A DNA stretch of 64,000 bases from Domibacillus mangrovi (GTDB lineage Bacteria; Bacillota; Bacilli; Bacillales; Domibacillaceae): contig NZ_MRWQ01000005.1 in NCBI RefSeq assembly GCF_001906925.1, forward strand, positions 248,001 to 312,000. Reading direction: 5' to 3'. Under the pieces are notes generated by a model that saw nothing but the letters and a program-made list of their open reading frames with translations, did no database searches and was not told where the DNA came from. The position numbers and the translations under genes are program-made. Each line of letters opens with the position of its first letter. Position 1 is the first letter of the stretch. This document shows positions 1 through 9,409 of the stretch, piece after piece.

Positions 1-234
1 GACGATGACCGCTTTTTTCATTTTTAAATGATCAGCAATTTCCTGTGCTTCCGCGAAAATGCGCGGTTCAGCCATAATGACTTTTGCTGGCTTTTGCGCA
101 CTTTTCAAGCTGACAACATTCTTTTTCCCCGTTGTAGAATGCTCACGTTCTTCTTCGTATACATCTTCTTCCACCATGTCATAATCTTCTTCGTCTAAAA
201 GAAAAAATGATTTAAATTTCGATTTCACTCCCAC
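1..234 (-). CDS. sepF: SepF, FtsZ-associated division protein (N-terminal part; gene runs off the window)
   Basis: SepF is a membrane-associated partner that bundles FtsZ and tethers the Z-ring. The first 78 codons are present. They begin with a short amphipathic membrane-targeting helix (MGVKSKFKSFF), then a very acidic linker (LLDEEDYDMVEEDVYEEE), then the start of the conserved core (KVIMAEPRIFAEAQEIADHL, KKAVIV). The GTG at 232-234 is chosen because GGAGGT lies 6 nt upstream; a second in-frame GTG at 226-228 is further away than usual. It follows ylmE by 16 nt in the usual ylmE-sepF order. The C-terminus lies beyond position 1. Confidence 0.93.
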   Translation of the reverse strand, partial: MGVKSKFKSFFLLDEEDYDMVEEDVYEEEREHSTTGKKNVVSLKSAQKPAKVIMAEPRIFAEAQEIADHLKMKKAVIV

Positions 235-250
235 GGTTCCACCTCCGCTC

Positions 251-928
251 TCATTCTTCACCAACAAGCGCTGTGCCAATCCGAACCATCGTTGCTCCTT
301 CTTCAATTGCAATTTCAAAGTCGTTGCTCATACCCATTGAGAGCTCATTGCATGGTGCATATTCAAGTTGTAATGCCTGCACATGGCGTTTGCATTCCGC
401 TAACCGGCGAAAACAGGCACGAAGTACTTCTCGATCTTCTGTAAGCGGTGCCATCGTCATCAATCCACACACACGCACATTTTTATATACAGCCAATGCT
501 TCAATAAATGGAATAACCGCTTCCGGCTCTAAGCCATGTTTTGATTCTTCACCCGACACATTGACCTGTACAAAACAGTTTACCGTTTTATTCGTACGGC
601 GGTCAATTTCTTTAGCGAGCGATTCACGGTCAAGCGAGTGAATATAGTCGACTTTATCAATGACTAATTTCACTTTTCTCGTTTGCAAAGAACCGATAAA
701 ATGCCACTTTGCTCGGTCACCGATCGCTTTATATTTCGCATTCAATCCTTCATCCCGGTTCTCACCAAGATCGATGATACCTGCTTCAACAGCTTCTTCT
801 GCTCGTTTCACAGACACGTATTTCGTCACCGCAATGATTTTTATTTCATTAGGGTTCCGTCCCGCACGGTTTGCGGCCTTCTCAATACAATTTGTAATGG
901 TTGCTAAATTTGCACTGACTCTCATCAT
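251..928 (-). CDS. ylmE: YggS/PROSC-type pyridoxal-phosphate-binding protein
   Basis: Single-domain alanine-racemase-fold protein of the PLP homeostasis family (bacterial YggS, human PLPBP); it buffers intracellular PLP and has no known catalytic reaction. The PLP lysine lies in IIAVTKYVS near residue 36. The core motifs DLGENR, WHFIGSLQTRK, GLMTMAPL and LSMGMSNDFEIAIEEG are all present, and the length (about 225 aa) is normal. The start is the ATG at 926-928, one base after the ylmD stop; a second ATG at 923-925 is equally possible. AAGGA upstream lies inside the end of ylmD, so the two genes are translationally coupled. Confidence 0.92.
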   Translation of the reverse strand: MMRVSANLATITNCIEKAANRAGRNPNEIKIIAVTKYVSVKRAEEAVEAGIIDLGENRDEGLNAKYKAIGDRAKWHFIGSLQTRKVKLVIDKVDYIHSLDRESLAKEIDRRTNKTVNCFVQVNVSGEESKHGLEPEAVIPFIEALAVYKNVRVCGLMTMAPLTEDREVLRACFRRLAECKRHVQALQLEYAPCNELSMGMSNDFEIAIEEGATMVRIGTALVGEE

Positions 929-929
929 T

Positions 930-1745
930 TCATTCCTTCCAGCCAATATAACTCATCATTCTGCCTGTATGACCTCCGTCACGCCGATAAGAAAAAAAAT
1001 CGGGTGAACAGCTTGTACAAAGGCGTGTTATATAAATATTTTCTTCCAACACACCAGCTTTTAAAAAAATGTCCTTATTAAAGTTCTGCAATGAAAAATA
1101 AAATGTATCCGGTTCATCTGAATCGGGCAAAAATGACTTTATCTCATAATCGCTATACCATTTTTCCGCTTTATCTACGACCATCTTCCCCACTTTATAG
1201 CAATCTCCACAAATGGACGGCCCAATGACGACCTCGATATCTTCAAGTCTACTCCCTTGTTTTTCCCACTTTTCAATCATTGCAGAGCCAATGCCTCCAA
1301 CTGATCCTTTCCAGCCAGCATGTGCTGAACCAATCCGTTTTGACGATTGGTCATAAAAATAAAGGGGCACACAGTCTGCATAGCAAAGCGTCAATAAAAT
1401 GCCTTGGTCATTTGTATATAGACCATCTGTAGACGTAAGCGCACTATCATAATCAAGTGCGCCTCGTCCACCGTCTTCTTTTGATACTTGTTCAATATGC
1501 GTGCCATGTGTCTGATCACATCCGACCCACTGTCTTACCTGGATACCCATTTTATCTCCCATACGCATTCTATTCTGTTGAACAGCTAATGGGTCATCAT
1601 TCACGTGAAATGCCATGTTTAATCCGTTAAAAGAACCTGAGCCCCCATGCTTTGATGTGAATCCGGCTGTTAATCCTGGGGACTTTTTCTCCCAACGTTC
1701 AATACGATACAGGCCATCTACTGATTTTTTAAAAGGTTCTACCAT
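930..1745 (-). CDS. ylmD: YlmD, YfiH/LACC1 family (purine nucleoside phosphorylase-type) protein
   Basis: Member of the DUF152 family, historically called multicopper polyphenol oxidase and now known in several members to be a zinc-dependent purine nucleoside phosphorylase or adenosine deaminase. Metal-ligand motifs are visible: TLCYADCVPLYFYD, GSAHAGWKGSVGGIG, and a C-terminal LCTSCSPDFFSYRRDGGHTGR. The start at 1745 has AGGAG 6-7 nt upstream; longer readings upstream lack a good ribosome site. It sits between ylmC and ylmE, as in other Bacillaceae. The substrate in this organism is not shown by the sequence. Confidence 0.9.
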   Translation of the reverse strand: MVEPFKKSVDGLYRIERWEKKSPGLTAGFTSKHGGSGSFNGLNMAFHVNDDPLAVQQNRMRMGDKMGIQVRQWVGCDQTHGTHIEQVSKEDGGRGALDYDSALTSTDGLYTNDQGILLTLCYADCVPLYFYDQSSKRIGSAHAGWKGSVGGIGSAMIEKWEKQGSRLEDIEVVIGPSICGDCYKVGKMVVDKAEKWYSDYEIKSFLPDSDEPDTFYFSLQNFNKDIFLKAGVLEENIYITRLCTSCSPDFFSYRRDGGHTGRMMSYIGWKE

Positions 1746-1796
1746 TATCTTCTCCTGCACATTTTCCTCTAGTGTACCACATCGGACCATTTTTCG

Positions 1797-2054
1797 TCAT
1801 TGTTCATCTTCTCCTGTTGGTTTTTCACCATGACGAACTAAAATAACATCTCCACCAATTTTCACAATATTCATCCAAAAAATAGTGATTTCTTCTTCTT
1901 TACCGAATAAACCGAATTTTTTCCCACCTTGTTCAATAATCAAGGCAGAAATGGCTCCCGTGGCACTGTTTAATTCAATGTCTGAGAGCCTGCCGAGTTT
2001 TTTTCCATCTGTCACATTGACAATATCTTTTAATTGAAAATCAGAGATGCGCAT
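1797..2054 (-). CDS. ylmC: YlmC/YmxH family PRC-barrel sporulation protein
   Basis: Small protein (85 aa) made of one PRC-barrel domain: RISDFQLKDIVNVTDGKKLG is the first strand pair, followed by LSDIELNSATGAISALII. The family is restricted to spore formers and its molecular role is unknown. Of two close ATG codons, the downstream one (2052-2054) is preferred because AAAGGAGG lies 7 nt upstream of it but abuts the first. It stands alone between the sigG terminator and ylmD. Confidence 0.85.
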   Translation of the reverse strand: MRISDFQLKDIVNVTDGKKLGRLSDIELNSATGAISALIIEQGGKKFGLFGKEEEITIFWMNIVKIGGDVILVRHGEKPTGEDEQ

Positions 2055-2093
2055 GATCATGCCTCCTTTCTTTCATATGTATGTATCAAGACA

Positions 2094-2128
2094 AAGAAAA
2101 AAAACAGGAAGTGAAAATCTCCTGTTTT
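2094..2128 (-). terminator. Rho-independent terminator of sigG
   Basis: Read on the minus strand, AAAACAGGA pairs with TCCTGTTTT around an 11-nt loop and runs into eight T residues. It lies immediately after the sigG stop and before ylmC. Confidence 0.85.
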
Positions 2129-2131
2129 CAA

Positions 2132-2911
2132 TTAGTCGTTTATTCTCTTTTTCATTTGTTTAATGGCCCCTTTTTCAAGACGGGACACCTGTGCCTGGGA
2201 AATACCAATTTCATCCGCAACTTCCATTTGGGTTCTCCCACTGAAAAATCGTCTTTCCACAATCATTTTTTCTCTCTCTGACAATCTGTCCAATTCATCG
2301 GTGACCGTCATGGAATCGACCCATTCTTTTTCACGATCTTTTCCATCACTTATTTGATCCATCATATAAATTGGATCGCCGCCATCTTGAAATACAGGTT
2401 CAAACAGCGATACAGGATCTTGAATAGCATCAAGTGCAAAGACCATCTCTTCTTTTGGCACATCAATCGCCCGGGCAATATCCTCAGCAGCCGGCTCTAC
2501 AGATCGTTCTGCTGTCAATCTCTCTCTTGCCTGTAATGCTTTATACGCAATATCGCGAAGCGACCGCGAGACACGGATCGGATTATTATCTCGCAAATAG
2601 CGTCGTATTTCACCAATAATCATCGGCACCGCATACGTCGAAAAGCGGACATTATGACCTAAATCAAAGTTATCAATCGATTTCATTAAACCAATACATC
2701 CAACCTGAAATAAATCATCCGCCTGTTCATTGCGATGATTGAACCGTTGAATAACACTTAAAACAAGACGCAAATTCCCTGTAACAAGTTCTTCTCGCGC
2801 ACTTTTGTCACCGCTTTGATATTTTATAAATAGAACTTTCATTTCAGGGTTTGTTAAAACAGGAAGCTTTGATGTATCGACGCCGCACAGTACAACTTTA
2901 TTCCGGGCCAT
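2132..2911 (-). CDS. sigG: RNA polymerase sigma factor SigG (late forespore)
   Basis: Sigma-70 family factor that drives late forespore transcription. The N-terminal CGVDTSKLPVL segment is diagnostic for sigma-G. Region 2 follows (LVTGNLRLVLSVIQRF, DDLFQVGCIGLMKSIDNFDL, FSTYAVPMIIGEIRRYLRD), and a region 4 helix-turn-helix (TQMEVADEIGISQAQVSRLE) ends the protein. Length is about 259 aa, as in B. subtilis. The ATG at 2909-2911 has GAGGAGG 7 nt upstream; the GTG before it is too close. It follows sigE by 61 nt, the spoIIGA-sigE-sigG arrangement. Confidence 0.97.
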   Translation of the reverse strand: MARNKVVLCGVDTSKLPVLTNPEMKVLFIKYQSGDKSAREELVTGNLRLVLSVIQRFNHRNEQADDLFQVGCIGLMKSIDNFDLGHNVRFSTYAVPMIIGEIRRYLRDNNPIRVSRSLRDIAYKALQARERLTAERSVEPAAEDIARAIDVPKEEMVFALDAIQDPVSLFEPVFQDGGDPIYMMDQISDGKDREKEWVDSMTVTDELDRLSEREKMIVERRFFSGRTQMEVADEIGISQAQVSRLEKGAIKQMKKRIND

Positions 2912-2945
2912 CACTGTTCCTCCTCATGATGTCTGTTTCTTAGAA

Positions 2946-2974
2946 CAGTATTTCCGGCCCGAAAAATTTTATTC
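2946..2974 (-). promoter_or_regulatory. Possible sigma-F/sigma-G promoter for sigG
   Basis: Between sigE and sigG the minus strand has GAATA, 14 nt, then GGAAATACTG. The second element fits the sigma-F/G -10 pattern GGNRANAHTW at nine of ten positions. The spacing is slightly short and the -35 is imperfect, so this is tentative. It is supported mainly by the known forespore autoregulation of sigG. Confidence 0.35.
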
Positions 2975-3692
2975 AGCGCAATTTATTCAATTCTTTCTTC
3001 AGTCGTCCAATGATTTTCTTTTCTAGACGTGAAATGTATGACTGTGAAATGCCAAGTAGATCAGCCACTTCTTTTTGCGTTTTTTCTTCTTGCCCATTTA
3101 TCCCAAAACGCATTTCAATAATCTGCTTTTCACGGCCTTCTAGATCTTCAAGTGCTTCCGCCACTAAATGTTTGTCAACATCTTCTTCAATCCCTTTCGT
3201 AATAATGTCATTCTCTGTGCCAAGCACATCTGATAAAAGCAACTCATTTCCATCCCAGTCGACGTTTAATGGCTCGTCAAATGAAATTTCTGAGCGTATT
3301 TTATTGTTGCGGCGTAAATACATTAAAATTTCGTTTTCAATGCAGCGTGATGCATATGTTGCGAGTTTAATTTTCTTTTCAGGATTAAATGTGTTCACCG
3401 CTTTAATTAACCCAATTGCCCCGATGCTAATTAAGTCTTCAATATGGATACCGGTGTTTTCAAATTTACGAGCAATGTAGACAACAAGACGTAAATTACG
3501 TTCAATCAGCATCGCCCTAACCGCTTTATCACCGGATGGAAGCTTTGTAAGCAAGTGTGCTTCTTCATCACGAGACAGCGGCGGCGGCAGTGCTTCACTT
3601 CCACCAATATAGTAAATCGCTTTCGACTTCATTCCTGCTTTTTGAAGCACATTATACATCACATACATCCATTTTGTTTTGACAGGCCGCAT
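2973..3692 (-). CDS. sigE: RNA polymerase sigma factor SigE (early mother cell), pro-form
   Basis: Made as inactive pro-sigma-E; the hydrophobic/basic N-terminal 27 residues ([20 protein letters not shown]...) are removed by SpoIIGA just before the conserved [13 protein letters not shown] stretch. Region 2 is clear ([54 protein letters not shown]), and region 4 ends with [20 protein letters not shown]. Length is 239 aa, as in the family. The start ATG follows AAAGGTGAG at acceptable spacing. It lies 22 nt after spoIIGA, its processing protease, so the two are one operon. Confidence 0.97.
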   Translation of the reverse strand: MRPVKTKWMYVMYNVLQKAGMKSKAIYYIGGSEALPPPLSRDEEAHLLTKLPSGDKAVRAMLIERNLRLVVYIARKFENTGIHIEDLISIGAIGLIKAVNTFNPEKKIKLATYASRCIENEILMYLRRNNKIRSEISFDEPLNVDWDGNELLLSDVLGTENDIITKGIEEDVDKHLVAEALEDLEGREKQIIEMRFGINGQEEKTQKEVADLLGISQSYISRLEKKIIGRLKKELNKLR

Positions 3693-3714
3693 ATAAAATC
3701 ACTCACCTTTCCAT

Positions 3715-4563
3715 TCATTGTCGAACCATATTCGGATGCAAAATAAAATCAAATGATTGATCATCCGAGAGTATTGCTGTCGTAAATGTCACAAGCGCTT
3801 TCGGCGTTTGTATAGCTTTTCCGTCCATAAAAACTGTTAATTCATCTGTTCGAAAAGCAGGGAGCAGTTGTTTTTCAGCACCTAAGGAGCGAGCTGGTAC
3901 CCAAATCATCTTTTCCGCCCATCGGTCCGGCAACCCTGATAACATCTCCTGTTCCCCGCTATGAACTGCAATTGGCCAGCTTTCACCTGCTCTAATTTGA
4001 CAGACAGCCACTCCTTTTTTCGTAATCGGATCACATAATGAATTTCCCGTATCAATCAGTGCTATACCAGACCATTCCATTCCACAAATGGAAAATGTGA
4101 CTGGTACTGTTTGTTTTTTTATATTCCGTTTCGTACTCAAGTTAAATAGACGGCGCTGAATAAAATAAAAAGCAGCTGAGATAGATACAATGAATAGCAA
4201 GACAATTGAAAACTGGCCAGAAGAATTTCCATTAAAAATAACAGACTGGAACCCGTATAACACACCGCCTGTTAAGAAAGTAACAAAATAAAAGGTGATA
4301 GCAGCAGATAAAAGGACAGCAATGCCGGTGATTTTAAAGGCAATAATAAGCATAAAAACAGGTGACAACATTTTAACAGCAAAATGATTAAGCCAGTCCC
4401 ATCCTGTAATTAAATGCATGAACAGCGGGATCGTCCCGATCATCGAAGCAAGTAAAAGCCTTCGTGCCTGTAACCGTTTTCCCAACAAAATACCTGTCAC
4501 AAGCAGCAGCAACCCATCCGCCGCAAAATTAAAAAGGACAATGACTTCTGCGTAACCGGTCAA
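3715..4563 (-). CDS. spoIIGA: SpoIIGA, membrane aspartic protease that processes pro-SigE
   Basis: Membrane-embedded sporulation protease. Five hydrophobic segments fill the first 140 residues, followed by a cytoplasmic domain with the aspartic-protease motif DTGN at residues 171-174 (IALIDTGNSLCDP). Length (282 aa) is slightly below the B. subtilis protein. The start is a TTG (4561-4563) preceded by GAGGGG. It activates SigE, encoded directly downstream. The bpr protease gene that precedes spoIIGA in B. subtilis is absent here; ftsZ is the direct upstream neighbour. Confidence 0.95.
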   Translation of the reverse strand: MTGYAEVIVLFNFAADGLLLLVTGILLGKRLQARRLLLASMIGTIPLFMHLITGWDWLNHFAVKMLSPVFMLIIAFKITGIAVLLSAAITFYFVTFLTGGVLYGFQSVIFNGNSSGQFSIVLLFIVSISAAFYFIQRRLFNLSTKRNIKKQTVPVTFSICGMEWSGIALIDTGNSLCDPITKKGVAVCQIRAGESWPIAVHSGEQEMLSGLPDRWAEKMIWVPARSLGAEKQLLPAFRTDELTVFMDGKAIQTPKALVTFTTAILSDDQSFDFILHPNMVRQ

Positions 4564-4631
4564 TTCACCCCTCCCTCTTTCCGGCTGCCTGTCCCATGAT
4601 TATTAGTGTAGCGGATTTAGATTTCAATTTG

Positions 4632-4671
4632 TGTCGCAATGTGGGTGAATTTTTACAGCGATTTTTTCGAA
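4632..4671. promoter_or_regulatory. Possible Spo0A boxes upstream of spoIIGA
   Basis: Two heptamers one base away from the Spo0A box TGTCGAA lie on the plus strand of the ftsZ-spoIIGA gap: TGTCGCA at 4632-4638 and TTTCGAA at 4665-4671. In B. subtilis the spoIIG operon is activated by phosphorylated Spo0A from this gap. Both boxes are imperfect, so this is a suggestion based on position. Confidence 0.35.
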
Positions 4672-4685
4672 TTATGTCATTAACA

Positions 4686-4715
4686 CAAAAAATCCTGCCA
4701 CATATGTGGCAGGAT
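4686..4715 (-). terminator. Rho-independent terminator of ftsAZ
   Basis: Perfect 10-bp stem (ATCCTGCCAC / GTGGCAGGAT) with a 4-nt loop, followed on the minus strand by a T run, 15 nt after the ftsZ stop. Confidence 0.93.
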
Positions 4716-4729
4716 CCATTCTATACTAT

Positions 4730-5908
4730 TTATCTTCTTCTATTTCGGTTACGCAAAAATGTTGGAATATCAAGTGTATCTTCGTTACTTGGTTGTTGCT
4801 GTTGCTGACGAATTGGTTGTTCAGCTGGCTGCACAGCATCTTCACGTTTCACATCACGTGGTTGTTTTGACGGCTGCGGCGCTGCCTGCTGCTGAGGCTT
4901 CACCTGGCCAAGACCAGGACGAGATTGTCCACTTGGTCCACCGGGCTGAGACGGGAGTTCTTTAAATCCAGTCGCAATGACCGTGACAATTATTTCATCT
5001 TTTAAGTTCTCATTAATAACAGAACCGAAAATCATATTTACTTCTTGATCTGATGCAGAGGATACGATATCCGCCGCTTCCTGTACTTCATAAAGACTCA
5101 AGTTACTCCCGCCAGTAATATTCATTAACACACCTTGTGCGCCATCAATAGCTGTTTCAAGAAGCGGGCTGGAAATGGCTTTTTTCGCAGCTTCAACAGC
5201 GCGATTTTCACCGGATGCGACACCTATTCCCATCAAAGCAGAACCTTTATTAGACATGATTGTTTTCACGTCAGCAAAGTCAAGGTTAATCAAGCCAGGG
5301 ACAGCAATTAAATCCGAAATACCCTGAACACCTTGTCTCAGAACGTTATCTGCTTCACGGAACGCTTCAAGCATTGGTGTGCTTTTATCAACAATTTCAA
5401 GCAAACGGTCATTTGGAATGACTATCAATGTGTCTACGGAAGCCTTCATTGATTCAATTCCGCCAGCTGCCTGTGTTGCACGTTTTCGCCCTTCAAACGT
5501 AAATGGACGTGTGACGACACCGACTGTCAGGGCTCCAAGATCTTTTGCGATTTGCGCAATAACTGGCGCTGCTCCTGTACCTGTTCCACCGCCCATGCCG
5601 GCTGTAACAAACACCATATCGGCACCTTTTAACACTTCTTCAATTTGCTCCTTACTTTCTTCTGCAGCTTTTTTGCCGACTTCCGGGTTCGCACCCGCGC
5701 CTAAACCGCGTGTCAATTTTGAACCAATTTGCATCTTTACTTCTGCTTTTGATAAATTTAGCGCCTGTGCATCCGTGTTAACCGCAATAAAGTCAACACC
5801 TTGTACACCGTGCTCTATCATTCGGTTTACGGCATTATTTCCGCCGCCGCCTACGCCGATTACTTTAATTGTTGCTAACGAATCTAAACTCGTATCAAAT
5901 TCCAACAT
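4730..5908 (-). CDS. ftsZ: Cell division protein FtsZ
   Basis: Tubulin-like GTPase that forms the Z-ring at mid-cell. The nucleotide-binding part has [13 protein letters not shown] near residues 18-30 and the tubulin signature GGGTGTG at residues 106-112. The polymerisation loop ([14 protein letters not shown]) follows. After about residue 320 comes a Gln/Pro-rich linker, and the C-terminal partner-binding peptide [13 protein letters not shown] is intact. The ATG follows GGAGG at normal spacing. It is 39 nt downstream of ftsA in one operon and closed by a strong terminator. Confidence 0.98.
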   Translation of the reverse strand: MLEFDTSLDSLATIKVIGVGGGGNNAVNRMIEHGVQGVDFIAVNTDAQALNLSKAEVKMQIGSKLTRGLGAGANPEVGKKAAEESKEQIEEVLKGADMVFVTAGMGGGTGTGAAPVIAQIAKDLGALTVGVVTRPFTFEGRKRATQAAGGIESMKASVDTLIVIPNDRLLEIVDKSTPMLEAFREADNVLRQGVQGISDLIAVPGLINLDFADVKTIMSNKGSALMGIGVASGENRAVEAAKKAISSPLLETAIDGAQGVLMNITGGSNLSLYEVQEAADIVSSASDQEVNMIFGSVINENLKDEIIVTVIATGFKELPSQPGGPSGQSRPGLGQVKPQQQAAPQPSKQPRDVKREDAVQPAEQPIRQQQQQPSNEDTLDIPTFLRNRNRRR

Positions 5909-5947
5909 GGAAAATCCTCCTAATTCGTCATAATCTATTCAGCTTAT

Positions 5948-7252
5948 TTATTCTTCAAAAAAATAGCCGAAAAGCCGTTTCATTTTCGATCCGACACCAT
6001 CTTTTTGTTTGTCATTTTCTTTTTTGGACGGTTTAGCTTCCTTTTGCGCATCCTGTCGTTCTTTTCTTTCTTCTTTTTCCTTAGGCTGAACATCATTCGG
6101 CTCGCTTATTTTTCGACCGGTAAGACGGGCGGTTTTATACGCATATTTAATCAAACCGACGGCTGTCGTATATTGTGGCTCACGAACGCCAATATAATCC
6201 GGGATCGCTACACGAACACGATTTTGAAAAACATCCTGCGCGAGGTCCAGAATGCCATTCATGGCTGATGTGCCTCCAGTTAATACAAAACCGCCTGGTA
6301 CATCATGGATACCTGTTTGGCGCAGATCTTCTACAATCATCATAAACAATTCTTCCATTCTAGCTTCAATAATTTCTGAAATTTCGAGCTGATTGAACTG
6401 GTCATGCTGATCACTTCCAATAACCGGAACACTAAAAACTTCCTCTTCAGATGCAAGATCATAAAATGCATGACCATGCTTTATTTTAATTTGTTCCGCT
6501 TCTTCTGTCGATGTACGAAGACCGATCGACAAATCTTTCGTAATATGTTCGCCCCCAACAGGTAATACTGTTGTTTGCTGAATATAACCATCTTTGAAAA
6601 ATGATACGGTCGTCGAACCACCGCCAATATCCACTAACACTGTGCCAAGGTTTTTTTCATCGGTTGAAAGAGCAATTTCACCGCTTGCAAGCGGCTGAAG
6701 AACAATCTCATTAATTTCCAAGCCGGCACGTTCTACACAGCGCAATGTGTTATGTAAAAAAGTTCTTGAACCGGTAACGATAATTCCTTCCATTTCTAAA
6801 CGGACACCTATCATACCACGCGGATCATTAATCTCATCAAACCCGTCCACAATAAATTGTTTCGCAATAACGTTTACAATTTCCCGATCAGGTGGGATAG
6901 ACATAACCTGTGCCGCATCTTTTACACGAATGACATCTTCGCTCGTAATTTCACGATTTTCACTTGAAACGGCCACAACACCGTTGCAAGAATGAAGAAC
7001 GGCATGATTGGCTGCAATGCCGACAATGACAGAGCTAATTTGAACACCTACCATACGCTCCGCCTGCTCAATTGCTTTTTTAATAGAATGGACCGTCTCG
7101 TCAATATCGACGACCGCACCTTTGCGAATCCCTTTTGACTTTACACTGCCGACACCGATAATATTTAAAGAATCATTAACCATTTCCCCAATGATCACCT
7201 TAATAGCGGATGTACCAATGTCAAGACTGACTAGTATTTCATTACTGTTCAT
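5948..7252 (-). CDS. ftsA: Cell division protein FtsA
   Basis: Actin-like ATPase that anchors FtsZ to the membrane. The actin-fold phosphate motifs are visible: ILVSLDIGTSAIKVIIGE at the N-terminus, VLVDIGGGSTTVSFFKDG in the middle, and FVLTGGTSAMNGI near residue 330. A charged, low-complexity linker (KEKEERKERQDAQKE) precedes the C-terminal amphipathic membrane anchor, MKRLFGYFFEE. The ATG at 7250-7252 has GGAGGT 8 nt upstream. It is the first gene of the ftsA-ftsZ operon, with its own promoter region upstream. Confidence 0.97.
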   Translation of the reverse strand: MNSNEILVSLDIGTSAIKVIIGEMVNDSLNIIGVGSVKSKGIRKGAVVDIDETVHSIKKAIEQAERMVGVQISSVIVGIAANHAVLHSCNGVVAVSSENREITSEDVIRVKDAAQVMSIPPDREIVNVIAKQFIVDGFDEINDPRGMIGVRLEMEGIIVTGSRTFLHNTLRCVERAGLEINEIVLQPLASGEIALSTDEKNLGTVLVDIGGGSTTVSFFKDGYIQQTTVLPVGGEHITKDLSIGLRTSTEEAEQIKIKHGHAFYDLASEEEVFSVPVIGSDQHDQFNQLEISEIIEARMEELFMMIVEDLRQTGIHDVPGGFVLTGGTSAMNGILDLAQDVFQNRVRVAIPDYIGVREPQYTTAVGLIKYAYKTARLTGRKISEPNDVQPKEKEERKERQDAQKEAKPSKKENDKQKDGVGSKMKRLFGYFFEE

Positions 7253-7338
7253 GCTGAGGCACCTCCTTTACCATAAAAACCTGAATAATCGAACAACAAT
7301 TCGCACCTATGTTCGTTAAAACATGTATAAAGAACGTT

Positions 7339-7366
7339 ATTCGTCATATTCAATATATTTTCCTTT
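7339..7366 (-). promoter_or_regulatory. Sigma-H promoter of ftsAZ
   Basis: On the minus strand AAAGGAAAA (7358-7366), a 12-nt spacer and GACGAAT (7339-7345) match the sigma-H consensus RNAGGAWWW-N11/12-RNNGAAT at every defined position. It sits about 90 nt before ftsA. B. subtilis has a sigma-H promoter for ftsAZ in the same place, used for polar septation. An overlapping, weaker sigma-A pair (TTGAAT, 18 nt, TATACA) lies at 7324-7353. Confidence 0.75.
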
Positions 7367-7472
7367 TTTTAGTTTAATATTTTTCTAATGTAATGTCTTT
7401 GAAACTCTCTCATACAAGTCTACACTAAGATAAGATGCTGGAAAAGGCTAAGTTGTCCCGTTTTCAAAAAGT

Positions 7473-8264
7473 TTATGGGCTTTCCGCCTCTTCCATGCCA
7501 TCTCCTCCTTGCTGTTGCGAAGGATCATATGGTTCAAAATAAGAACCGACTTCAAGATTAATGATCCCCTTTACATTCGGGTCCAACTGGTTGGAAATGG
7601 ACGGGTAATAGACCATCTTATCTGCAAATGTTGAAAGCGTCGCAGACACTTCAAATCCATCTGTCATAAATGCTTTTATATGAAGCGAATCATTTTTTTT
7701 CGGATCATAGTAAACTTCTGAAATGATGTTAACAACTTCATCCGGCAACATTTCAACGGCTTTTGCAAAGCGATTCAGCGCTTCGCCTTCTTTAAAATTA
7801 TATAAAATAGGCAGCTGCGATGGTGCCCCTTGTATAGGGTCACTTAAAATTTTACCATTTTGTAAAATGGGGTATATCCCACCTTTGCGCGCTGCATAGG
7901 CAATTTCATTTTGTTCAATGATCTTTATCTTTAAGTCATTTGGAAAACCTATGGATATTGATGCCTCTTTAATACGATCATCTTTTAAGAGCCGCTCTTC
8001 CGCTTTATTTTTACCTGCTGCCCACATGCTTCGGCCAGCTTCAAGCCCACTTTGTTCAATAATTTCCCGCTCCATCATTAATTTATTGCCTTCTACATGA
8101 ATTTGCGCCACTTTACTGAGCGGGGACTGCAAGTAAATTAAAAAAAGAGCAAGTAAGAAGAACATAGACAGGAGAATGAGAAGACGGCGGTTTGCTTTTC
8201 GTTTACGTATTTGCTTCAGCTTTGGAATACGCTCTTCTATTGAAATGATTTTTTGTTTATTCAT
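7473..8264 (-). CDS. divIB: Cell division protein DivIB (FtsQ)
   Basis: Bitopic divisome protein that forms a complex with FtsL and DivIC. A basic cytoplasmic N-terminus (KLKQIRKRKANRR) is followed by one transmembrane helix (LLILLSMFFLLALFLIYL, about residues 28-46). The POTRA domain follows (VAQIHVEGNKLMMEREIIEQ) and then the FtsQ beta domain. The tail is acidic and Gln-rich. The ATG at 8262-8264 follows GAGGTG. In B. subtilis murB separates divIB from murG; here they are adjacent. Confidence 0.93.
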   Translation of the reverse strand: MNKQKIISIEERIPKLKQIRKRKANRRLLILLSMFFLLALFLIYLQSPLSKVAQIHVEGNKLMMEREIIEQSGLEAGRSMWAAGKNKAEERLLKDDRIKEASISIGFPNDLKIKIIEQNEIAYAARKGGIYPILQNGKILSDPIQGAPSQLPILYNFKEGEALNRFAKAVEMLPDEVVNIISEVYYDPKKNDSLHIKAFMTDGFEVSATLSTFADKMVYYPSISNQLDPNVKGIINLEVGSYFEPYDPSQQQGGDGMEEAESP

Positions 8265-8311
8265 GTACACACCTCTGTCCGTTTACGGACCAACAATCAG
8301 TTCAACCCCTA

Positions 8312-9409
8312 TTATCTTCCTTCTGCAAGATCATTCATGACATTGTATAAACGATCTGCAGCATCTCGAATACCAAGTCGTTCTGCTTCATTTTTCATTT
8401 TGATTAATGATGATTCATTCATCAAAATCAAGTCGAGCTCCCGAACGAGAGTGTCGGCATTCAAATCTTTTTCCAAAAGAAGAATAGCTGCACCACGGTC
8501 AGTAAGAGTGCGCGCATTTTTCTCTTGATGATTATTTGTTACATATGGACTTGGTACAAGAATAGATGGAATACCGAGTGCTGTCAGTTCAGCAAGCGTT
8601 GTTGCACCTGCTCGCGAGACAACAAGATCAGAAGCTGCAAGCACTTCCGGCATATTATGAATAAATGGCACAATGGATACATTTGCCGGTTTTCCGGCTA
8701 TTTCAAGCATCGATAAAACCTTTTCGTAATGAACGTCACCTGTTACGTACAACACTTGATAATCACGGCTCGACAAGTTCATTAAGGCACCAGTTACGGC
8801 ATCATTAATCGGTTTTGCACCACGGCTTCCACCAAAAATAAGCACTGTTTTTTGTTCGCCTTGTAAATCGAATGTTTCCATTACACCTGCGCTGCTTGCT
8901 TCTATCACTTCAGAAGCACGTGGGTTTCCCGTTAAAATCGTTTTCTCAGCTGGGAAAAATTCTTTCGCTTCTTCAAAACAGACCGCAATTTTTTCAACAT
9001 ACTTACTTAAAAACTTGTTTGTTAAACCCGGTACGCTATTTTGTTCATGTATGATGGATGGAATACCCATTTTTGTTGCTGCATAAACGACCGGTCCGCA
9101 TACGTAACCACCCGTACCGATCACAACATCCGGTTTAAATTCCTTTAGCATTTTTTTGCATTCATTTACGCCTTTTAAAAAACGCATAATTGTTTTCACA
9201 TTTTCAAAGGAAACGGCTCGGCGAAAGCCTGTAATATCAATTGACCGAAAAGGAATGCCTTCCCGTGTAACGAGCTTAGACTCTAGTCCTTTTTCAGTTC
9301 CGATATATAAAAAAGATGTTTCCGGATGTTTCAATTTAATCATTCTAATAAGTGCGAGTGCCGGATAAATGTGCCCTCCAGTTCCCCCGCCGCTGATTAC
9401 GATTTTCAA
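8312..9409 (-). CDS. murG: MurG, undecaprenyl-PP-MurNAc-pentapeptide GlcNAc transferase
   Basis: Adds GlcNAc to lipid I to make lipid II at the inner face of the membrane. The N-terminal glycine-rich loop [16 protein letters not shown] and the second-domain loop [12 protein letters not shown] are intact, and the UDP-GlcNAc site [11 protein letters not shown] is near residue 262. Length is 365 aa, as usual. The start is a TTG (9407-9409) with GAGGTG 7 nt upstream. It is followed directly by divIB. Confidence 0.96.
   Translation of the reverse strand: MKIVISGGGTGGHIYPALALIRMIKLKHPETSFLYIGTEKGLESKLVTREGIPFRSIDITGFRRAVSFENVKTIMRFLKGVNECKKMLKEFKPDVVIGTGGYVCGPVVYAATKMGIPSIIHEQNSVPGLTNKFLSKYVEKIAVCFEEAKEFFPAEKTILTGNPRASEVIEASSAGVMETFDLQGEQKTVLIFGGSRGAKPINDAVTGALMNLSSRDYQVLYVTGDVHYEKVLSMLEIAGKPANVSIVPFIHNMPEVLAASDLVVSRAGATTLAELTALGIPSILVPSPYVTNNHQEKNARTLTDRGAAILLLEKDLNADTLVRELDLILMNESSLIKMKNEAERLGIRDAADRLYNVMNDLAEGR

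Noticed and set aside
4730-5908. Long opposite-strand readings over ftsZ, mraY, pycA and other genes.
   Set aside because: They are shadows of conserved genes, with no ribosome sites or family motifs.
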